Source of the DNA: an uncultured Clostridia bacterium
GTDB taxonomy: Bacteria > Bacillota > Clostridia > Christensenellales > Borkfalkiaceae
Assembly: GCA_947629225.1 (NCBI GenBank)
Contig: CANRCY010000054.1
Coordinates: forward strand, 1-9,031
Reading direction: 5' to 3'
Length of the DNA stretch: 9,031 nt
A model generated the notes under the pieces. That model was not told the DNA's origin, searched no databases, and saw only the letters and a program-made list of their open reading frames with translations. This document shows, in pieces, positions 1 to 6,900 of the stretch (the stretch's first letter is position 1; each line of letters starts with the position of its first letter). The translations under genes were made by a program, and so were the position numbers.

Positions 1-60
1 TGGTATCATTTCACCACACCCGCCTCGCTCCGCTCGGCACCCTCTCCTAAGGAGAGGGCA
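1..60 (+). repeat. Partial hairpin-rich repeat, copy A (right half)
   Basis: The first 60 bases match the right half of the two full repeats at 68-174 and 657-769, starting inside the shared stretch TGGTATCATTTCACCACACC. The unit ends in an 8-bp inverted repeat (40-47 with 51-58, CCTCTCC-taa-GGAGAGG core). Unlike the other copies it is followed by CAAAGAT rather than a T-run, so it does not look like a terminator. The left half lies outside the window. It sits in tandem with copy B, only about seven bases apart. Confidence 0.75.
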
Positions 61-67
61 AAGATAG

Positions 68-174
68 GGCGCCTCCTTAGGAGGAGCTGTCACCGAAGGT
101 GACTGAGGTGGTATCATTTCACCACACCTGCCTCGCTACTCTCGGCACCCTCTCCTTAGGAGAGGGCTTTTTGC
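68..174 (+). repeat. Hairpin-rich intergenic repeat, copy B
   Basis: This full copy opens with GGCGCCTCCTTAGGAGGAG, itself a palindrome around CTCCTTAGGAG. Next come a second inverted repeat (GTCACC-gaa-GGTGAC, about 89-103), the stretch TGGTATCATTTCACCACACC, and a third hairpin at 148-166 followed by T5. It is nearly identical to copy C at 657-769; the clearest differences are a longer middle hairpin in C (GTCAC...GTGAC with extra bases between) and TCCTTAGG versus TCCTAAGG in the last stem. No protein is supported within it. Repeats of this look occur scattered in gut Clostridia genomes (recalled from general knowledge, not checked). Confidence 0.85.
148..172 (+). terminator. Terminator-like hairpin ending repeat copy B
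   Basis: An 8-bp perfect stem, CCCTCTCC (148-155) with GGAGAGGG (159-166) and loop TTA, is followed by C and then five T's (168-172). This has the form of an intrinsic terminator for + strand transcripts entering from the left. The three-base loop is tight, so the end pairs may open. It would isolate the DUF559 gene from upstream transcription. Confidence 0.55.
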
Positions 175-177
175 CCA

Positions 178-201
178 CCCCCTCTCTTCCCAAGGAGGGG
201 G
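178..201. repeat. C5/G5 hairpin left of the DUF559 gene
   Basis: CCCCCTC (178-184) can pair with GAGGGGG (195-201), and the hairpin is followed by CACACA. A very similar structure (629-647, also running into G-tract then CACACA) lies just beyond the 3' end of the DUF559 gene, so the two form a loose direct repeat around the gene. No T-run follows it, so a terminator role is not supported. Confidence 0.45.
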
Positions 202-216
202 CACACATAGATGGAC

Positions 217-245
217 TTGATTTCCCATTTTAATTATGTTATAAT
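217..245 (+). promoter_or_regulatory. Sigma-A-type promoter with extended -10, for the DUF559 gene
   Basis: The -35 box is TTGATT (217-222), four of six matching TTGACA. The -10 box is a perfect TATAAT (240-245). The spacer is exactly 17 bp, and TG one base upstream of the -10 (237-238) makes an extended -10. Transcription would be expected to start about seven bases after the -10, at about 251-253, which coincides with the ATG at 252. No ribosome binding site fits between promoter and start codon, so a leaderless mRNA is predicted. Confidence 0.8.
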
Positions 246-251
246 CTGCTT

Positions 252-611
252 ATGAACGATACGCACAATCCGAAATTAACCCCTTACGCGCGCGACTTGC
301 GCAAAAATATGACAAAAGAAGAGCGTAAATTATGGTATGACTTTTTCCGTGATTTGCCTTGCCAAGTTCATCGGCAGTTCGTGATAGACCGCTACATTGT
401 GGACTTTTTTTGCGCTTCCGCGAACTTAGTCATTGAGTTAGACGGCTCGCAGCACTATACGGACGAAAAACATGCTGAGGATTTGAAGCGTGACCAATAT
501 TTGCGATCTTTGGGCTATACGGTATTGCGGTATTCGAATTATCAAATTCATCGTGAGTTTAATGCAGTAAAGCAGGACATTTGGAATCATATTTATAAAG
601 ATTTTTCTTAA
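252..611 (+). CDS. DUF559 family endonuclease-like protein
   Basis: This is a complete 119-residue protein resembling the DUF559 family, small proteins with a PD-(D/E)XK / Vsr-like nuclease fold. The N-terminal part (NPKLTPYARDLRKNMT, then ERKLWYDFFRD) is the family's usual lead-in, which supports the start at 252 over the Met at residue 20. The core carries D51 (YIVDFFC), E62 and D64 (VIELDG), Q67-H68, R80-D81 and the C-terminal LGYTVLRYSN strand with R93 and N96. These are positions expected to form the metal and DNA site in this fold. No recognition domain, signal peptide or membrane segment is seen. No Shine-Dalgarno precedes the ATG and the promoter abuts it. The gene stands alone between two copies of a repeat and is AT-rich (about 40% G+C), suggesting acquisition as a cassette. 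The family is clear; the cellular role (repair, restriction or element mobility) is unknown. Confidence 0.9.
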   Translation: MNDTHNPKLTPYARDLRKNMTKEERKLWYDFFRDLPCQVHRQFVIDRYIVDFFCASANLVIELDGSQHYTDEKHAEDLKRDQYLRSLGYTVLRYSNYQIHREFNAVKQDIWNHIYKDFS

Positions 612-628
612 AGCACCACCCCCTTAGT

Positions 629-647
629 CCCCCTCCTTAGGAGGGGG
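629..647. repeat. C-tract/G-tract hairpin right of the DUF559 gene
   Basis: CCCCCTCC (629-636) pairs with GGAGGGGG (640-647) around loop TTA, and the G-tract then runs into GCACACAA. It mirrors the hairpin at 178-201 on the other side of the gene. There is no T-run, so it is annotated as a repeat rather than a terminator. Confidence 0.5.
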
Positions 648-656
648 GGCACACAA

Positions 657-769
657 GGCGCCTCCTTAGGAGGAGCTGTCACGAACAAAGTGAGTGACTG
701 AGGTGGTATCATTTCACCACACCTGCCTCGCTACTCTCGGCACCCTCTCCTAAGGAGAGGGCTTTTTGC
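657..769 (+). repeat. Hairpin-rich intergenic repeat, copy C
   Basis: This is a second full copy in the same orientation as copy B (68-174). It shares the opening GGCGCCTCCTTAGGAGGAG, the TGGTATCATTTCACCACACC block, and the terminal CCCTCTCC/GGAGAGGG hairpin with its T5 tail. The middle hairpin differs: an extra AGTGA-type stretch sits between the GTCAC and GTGAC arms. Copies B and C bracket the DUF559 gene as direct repeats. Confidence 0.85.
743..767 (+). terminator. Terminator-like hairpin ending repeat copy C
   Basis: An 8-bp stem, CCCTCTCC (743-750) with GGAGAGGG (754-761) and loop TAA, is followed by C and T5 (763-767). It lies about 130 bases after the DUF559 stop codon and is the first good intrinsic-terminator candidate for that transcript. 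Confidence 0.6.
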
Positions 770-798
770 GTTGCTTTTTCCCACGGAGGGGGTAAGGC

Positions 799-839
799 AA
801 AAAGGAACTTCCCGAGGGTTGCCCCTCGGGAAGTTCCTT
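799..839 (-). terminator. Intrinsic terminator of the giant gene
   Basis: A perfect 17-bp inverted repeat (802-818 with 823-839) has, on the - strand, a GCAA tetraloop. Its - strand 3' arm ends in CCTT and runs directly into further T's (T5 at 803-799). It begins 93 bases after the giant gene's stop codon. No T-run follows on the + strand, so the direction is assigned to the - strand. Confidence 0.88.
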
Positions 840-883
840 GCTATTGGACTATCAATCAACCAGATTGTAGTTAGCCTTTCTAC

Positions 884-922
884 CACCCCGTGCCCCGAAA
901 GGGGCATGGGGTGATTTTGTTT
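884..922 (+). terminator. Intrinsic terminator facing the giant gene's 3' end
   Basis: A 13-bp stem (884-896 with 901-913) has a GAAA tetraloop on the + strand and one G-U pair (890/907), followed by ATTTTGTTT. On the - strand the same position is a C-A mismatch and no T-run follows, so it works best on the + strand. It would stop rightward transcripts before they enter the giant gene antisense. Confidence 0.75.
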
Positions 923-932
923 GTGTTACGCC

Positions 933-3900
933 TTACGCTCTGTTGGCAATGTTGTTGTTCGGCACCAGCTTGTTCACTACACCGATGTCAACAGTCGTGT
1001 TTTCGGTGGTGAAGTCGCTGTAAACGAACACGTTCTTACCAAGCTGCAAGCCAAGGGTCACACTCGAAGCAAGCGTCACGCGCGAAGCAGATTCCGCCGT
1101 GGGATTTGCCGCGACCACAGTGATCGTGACCTTCTCCGCAGCCGTTTCAGCCGCCGTGTAGTAGCCGATCAGATGCGTCTGTCCATCGGTGGAAGTCCAG
1201 TTCAAAGCCGTCTTCTTCGTGGTGTTCGCCGCATCGAAGATATCGCTGACGGTGTAGCCCGCATCCATCTTCGCGGTGTAGAAGTCCGCTTTGCCTGCGA
1301 AGGTCACAGCGACCGTTTCGCCGTAGTTGCCTCCTCTGGAGTTGATGACGAAGTTACCAAGGGTCTTGGTGGGGATATTCGTATTCTCACCGAACTTCTC
1401 GGCACCGAAGTTATCCCCAGCGCTCACGAACGTGCAATTCATGAAGGTGCCATTGCCGGAACCCATCTGGACTGCCGTCGCGGAACCGAAGAACACGCTG
1501 TCCTCTGCCCTGACCGTAGCATTGCCGAGAACGCTCATGCCGCAGCCGTTGTCGCCAAGGATCGCGGAGTGCTTGATGGTGATATGCGCGCCGTCCATTC
1601 TACCGTTGACAACAAGGCCGATGTCGCCTTCTACTCTGGAGTCGGTGATGTTCACGGTGACAGGAGTCGTGATCGAGGAACCCTGTCCCGCCGTGGGTAC
1701 AACGGATACGCCGAAATTACCCTCGCCTGTGACTTTCGTCGTCACGCCGTTCAGGTTGAGCGTGCTGCCCGTGCTGCCTTCTTCCTCTTTTGCGCAAAGA
1801 TCGAGAACGCCTTCATAGGTGCCGCCCACGAGCGTGAGGGACGCGCCCTCTTCGACCGTGATGTCGCCCTGCAACGTGTTGTTGGCAAGCTCGACGGTGG
1901 TGTCCGTCGTCACAACAAGCTCTGCCCCAAGCGTTACGGTCGCTTCTTTGCCCGTAGCCTGCGTGGGAAGGGTGACCTTGCCGCCGTTCTGCGCTACGTC
2001 CTCGATCGAGGATTTCGCTGCCGTTTCAACAGCCGCTTTTTCGCCGGACGCAAGCGTTTCTTCAATGCCTTCGATCGCAACAGGCTTGCCTTCGTCGTCG
2101 TTGTAGCTCAGATCGAAGTTCGAACGCTTCGCAGTACCATACATGAACACGTTGGTGCCTTTCACGAGCTTCAGCCCGGGCAAGAACGCTTCAGCGGTCA
2201 GTTCGTCGGAGAAGTTGACCTTCGTCGTCTGAGTGTCGAGCGCAAGAACGGTCATCGCCGTTGCGGTCGCCGCGGTGGTCGCATGGGTGTTGTGCCATGC
2301 CTTGTCGTAATCGGTGCCGTAAGCCTTGACAGCCTCTACTTCCTCGGGTGCGAGAGAAGCGGGAGCAGCCTTGGCGGGAGCGGTGGGAAGGGCAGCCGTG
2401 AAGGAAGCGGAAGCAGCCTTCACTGCGCAATCCACGATCTCAACATCGGCCTCGCCGTAGTTGACGTTATTGCCATTGCCGACGACGAGCACTGCGGTGA
2501 CATCCTTATGGAAGCCTGCGCCGCTGCCGAAGCCGTTGTTGAAGGAGCGGACCGTTGCGGGGCTTGCGAAGGTGCAGCCATAGAAGTGAGCCTTACCGCC
2601 GCGCAGCCATGCCGCCGCGTTTACACCGTAGAAGTAGCAACCGCCTGCATAGATCTCGCTCGTCCCGTTGTTGAGCAGAAGCCCTACGCTCGTGGAGCAA
2701 TCCTTTCCGTTTTCATTGAAGTTGGAGATGAAAGCGGAATCGGTGAGGACAAGAGTTACATTGTTGCCTTTCGCACTACCGTTGGTCGCAAGCGCAGCCC
2801 CGTAAGGGTTGTTGATCACAGAGTTCGCAACGGTGACCTTCGCGCCGTTGAACGGAGCGATGCCGAACGTGGAATCCCACGTCTTTGCCGACGCACTGTA
2901 ATTCACCCCGCCGGTGACGGTGAGGGTCACGCCCTCAAGGTCAAGCGAGCCGCCGTTTACAGTGATGAGCTGATTTGCGGTGCTATCGGGAGCGCCCTTG
3001 ACCGAACCACCCTTGATGACAAGGTCAACGCCCGTAACCGTGATGCCCTTCTGCGCGTCAAGCGTGCTGCCGTTGAGGTCGATGGTCGTGTCCTTGGTGA
3101 TGGTCAACGCTTCCGCGATCGCAACAGGAGCCGTGAGGCCCTTGGGAAGGGTCAGCGTGCCGCCGTTGGTGCCGAGGGAATTAAACATTCCCTTGAGCAC
3201 TTCGGGATCAGAAACTTCTGCCGCCGAAAGCTCAGTCCTGATTTCAAGCGTACGGTTTTCAAGGTCGTCAATCTTCTCTTCGCAGCTGTTCGTGTCGAGC
3301 ACGGCTGCATTTGCGCTCGAAGTTCCGTCGAGAACGATCAGCGTGTGGTTCACCTTGGAGGAGAACGCGTCGATCGCAGGAGTGGTTTCGTCGCAAGTGC
3401 CGAGTTCGGTGCCTTCCGTGTAAGAATCGGTATAGGTGCCGAACTTGCAGTTGTTGAGGATCACGGTCGCATTGCCGTATCCCTCGACATCCGTGTTGTT
3501 ACCGACAACGAGTGCGCCATGGGCGAGAACGTTATCTGCATCACCCCAGCTGCTGTCTGCAACAGCAGTGGTCGAGGCAACAAACGTGCAATCGGTGAAG
3601 GTCGCTTCGCCGCTGCGGATGAGGGCGCCGCCCTTCGGGCCGACGAACGTGCTGTTCGTCGCATCGATGACAGCCGAGCTGTCCCAGCAGGCAAGACCAT
3701 AGTCGTCCGTGCTGATGAACGTGCAGTCTTCAATGACGACATGCATGTTGGACTTCCAATTTGCGTTCATGTTAAGGACGCTATCGCCATTTTTCACCGT
3801 GCAGTTCTTGAACGTAAGATTTACGTTATCCGCAAACGGGACGAGAGCGGTATCGCCGAAGTCCACGGTGCAGTTCTCGAAGCGGAGGCTGCCGCCGGTC

Positions 3901-6900
3901 GTATTGTACTCCAAGTTGGTCAGCTCATTAAAGTTGACTGTGGATTTCTCTCTGTCTTCGCCGACGAAGGTGAAGTCGCCGTTGATCGCAAGGCTACCAG
4001 TCTTGAAGGCGAGGGTCGCTTCGGGACCGACAAGCACGGTGCCGCCGACGACTTTACCGTCTTTGTCCCTACCGACATTTGCATAGCCGCTTTCAACCGT
4101 GATGTCTCTGCTCTCGGGGAAGGCATTGAATCCGCTGAGGATATTCGCGCCCATCTCCTGCGTACCTTCGATTTTGCTTGCGACGAGGTCTTCAGCAAGA
4201 GGCAGCTGAGCCTTCCACTTGTGACCATCGTAGTCGTCCCAAACAGAGTTCCAAGCTTCGACGTACTCATTCCACTCGTCGATCTGTGCGACGGTAGCGG
4301 TCTGATACTGATTTCTCGTGCTGCCTACATCACCGGAGGTGGTAGCGCCGTATTCTTCGGTGAAGGTGTTGCCGCAGACGACGCAGACCTGAAGCATCTT
4401 GGCGTTGTGGTCGGCTGTCTTAGGCGTGTAGTTTTCAACGAGGTCGCGGTAGTCAAGGACAGGAGCAAGGGTATGGCCCTTAACAGGATAATCCTTTCTG
4501 CTGCCTTCTTCCACATGGCTGCAACGGACGATACCGTCACGGCCCTTGTTGACGCAGACTCTCTGGGTGTAGTAACCCTGGGTGCAGACACGCTTGTCGA
4601 ACTTCTTGCCAGTGAGCCATTCCTCTTCGGTGAATTCTTCGCCGTCGAGATAGTACATCAGGACATAGTTGTGTTTGACACCGTTCACGGTTTCAACCAT
4701 GTAGTTGCTGCCCGTGTTCTCTTCCTTGCCCTTATCGGCAGGGTTGGTGCTCCAGTGGATCAAACCGTCTTTGTCGTTATGGCCTTCGCCATTGTTGCAG
4801 ACGACTTCGTCCCACGTCTTCGTATGACGGGCATTGTCATCGCCGAGTTCGCCCAGAACGATCTTGTTGTAGATCACTTCGAGTTCGCCCGTGCAGATGG
4901 TGATGATGTGGCCGTCTTCTTTCTCGTGCTTGACTTCGCCGTTCGCATCCAGCTCTTTCTCGAAGCAGCTGTCTGCAAGGATCGTCCAATCCTCATTCCA
5001 ATTGAAGGTGCTCCAATCGAAGTCGGGAGCCTGTGCTCTTTCGCTGAGTTCGATGATGCCGTCAAGCCATTCGACCTTGCCGTCATTGAAGGCTTTGAGG
5101 ACTTCGATCCAAGCGCTCTGCAACGTGGTGCTGATGATCTCGTTCTCGCTGTCAACGTTGCTCACGCGGAGAAGCTTGTGGTAACCCTTGGTGCCTTCGG
5201 GCGAACCGCAGGTGTCGCAAAGGTCGACATGCTGGCAGTTTGCAACGTGTGCATCAAATCCGAAGTCGCCCGCCTTAGGAAGGTCGTGGTTGTTCTTAGG
5301 ATAGATACCGGTGCAGGTCTTGCCGTCAAAGCCCTTGTCCTTGTTTGCAGGGAAACGATACCACTTGCAACGCAGGGACACCCAGCAGGAAGGAGAACCC
5401 GCATCGTTCACAGGACGCCATTCGGATACGAGGGTGTTGCCTGCGCCGCTCCAAAGGGCGGGGATCGAAACGGTCTCATCTTCGGAAACTTCGAAGCTAC
5501 CGAACATTTCGGCAAGTGCATCGAGGTCGAGGTTCTTGTTGACGCCTTCCGTACCCTTCAAAGGATCGTCTTCGCCGATCGTGAAGGTAGGATACTTCGC
5601 ATTTCTCTCTTTTGCGAGAGCGGTATCCACCTTGCCATCCTTATCGGTGGGGTTGAGCCAGTTGTCGGGGATGAAGATGGTGTTCCAATACTTCTGGAGA
5701 GTCTGAAGGTTGGTGAGGTCTGCATCCATCGCAGTCTGCGCTGCAGTCTTCTGCGCGGTCGTAGCCTTCTCCCAGGACTCTACGGTTGCGGGAAGATATT
5801 CCGCGACCTTCTTGTTGTTGTAGTAGACTTTCGTCTCTTCTACCGTGGTGGTAGGATAGCCATCGCTACCGGCGGTGAGCTTCTCGTAGTTGTACTCATG
5901 CTCGATCACGGCATAGTAACCTGCGGTGAAGCCCGTGATGCCCTTGCCCTCGACATTCGTCACACCGTTGTAAGTGTGGGTGCCTTGCAAATACTTCACA
6001 TGGTAAGGGCAATTCTTACGCTTGCAGGCGCCGAGAACGCCATAGTACTGCACACCGTCTTTTTCGTAGGTGTTGGCCTTGACCTGTGCGATGAAGTCGG
6101 GATCGAGATCAGTCAAGTCAAATTTGCCGTAGACCGTCCAACCCTTTTCTTTACCGTCGGCACCCTTGGTTTCATCCCAATAGACCATTTCGCCCTTCAT
6201 CAGGTGATCGTAGAGTTCCTTGTTGCCGAAGCCTACGCAGAGAGGATCGGTGACCGTATTGATGAGGGTGCCGTTCGCTCTTGCATAGAGGTGGCCGGAG
6301 TTGGGGATCTCGGTCTTAGCCGCGTCCAAAGTCTTGTTGGCGGGAACGCCGGACACAGTCGTCTGCAGGTCGCCGCTCTTGAGGTAGTACATGGTGAGGT
6401 CACCTTCGCCGTCCGTAGCGAGGTACCCTGCGTTCTTCGCAATGTCTTTTGCGATCGCAAGGAGATCTTCCAGGTACTCTTCCTTTACGCTACCGTCTGC
6501 GCCGTACATCTTCGCCTTCGCTTCCGCATACATGGTGGTGGTCACGAATACGAATTCACCGGAGCCGGCCTTGCCTGCTTCTGCCTTAGCTTTCTCCGCT
6601 GCCAAAGCCTCTGCAAGGAAGCCGCCCTTCAATTCGGCGCCGAGCGTGTAACCATCGGTGAAGTAGGTATCGATGATGTTGTTGAGATAACCCTTCTTCA
6701 GGAGCCACTCGAACTTATCATTCTCGGAACCCTTCGCCGTTTTGATCCACTCAAGGTCGAGGTCGTTCTTCTCGTACTTGCCTTCGCCCGTACCGATGTT
6801 CGCGGGAGCGACAGCTGCTTTGAAGAGCGAGTCATCCGTAACGAAGTTTCTGATCGTCGCGTCTTGCTCGACTTTTTCGAGCTTGGTGTTGACCGTTTCG

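Noticed and set aside
1..174. CRISPR array formed by the tandem repeats
   Set aside because: Units are about 110 bp, contain multiple internal hairpins, are not separated by uniform spacers, and no cas gene is present.
1..769. Insertion sequence carrying a transposase
   Set aside because: The only gene present is a DUF559 protein; no DDE, HUH or serine/tyrosine recombinase signature is seen, and the flanking repeats are direct, not terminal inverted repeats.
933..1045. C-terminal LPxTG sorting signal or membrane anchor
   Set aside because: The chain ends LVPNNNIANRA with no LPxTG, no hydrophobic segment and no basic tail.
1327..3702. Several long open frames on the + strand opposite the giant gene (1327-1818, 1819-2106, 2980-3423, 3436-3702)
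   Set aside because: They lie wholly antisense to a continuous 8-kb frame with clear repeat structure. Their translations are Ser/Pro/Leu/Val-rich mirror composition without domains, and no ribosome binding sites or promoters were noted.
936..4150. Pectate-lyase-type enzyme
   Set aside because: The fold is shared, but no conserved acidic or basic catalytic cluster was recognised and the rungs are Asn/Cys/Thr-rich as in structural beta-helices.
5560..5680. Dockerin or EF-hand around PTDKDGKVDTALAK in the giant protein
   Set aside because: Only part of a calcium loop is present, with no second copy at the spacing expected of dockerins, and similar DKDG strings occur elsewhere in loops.
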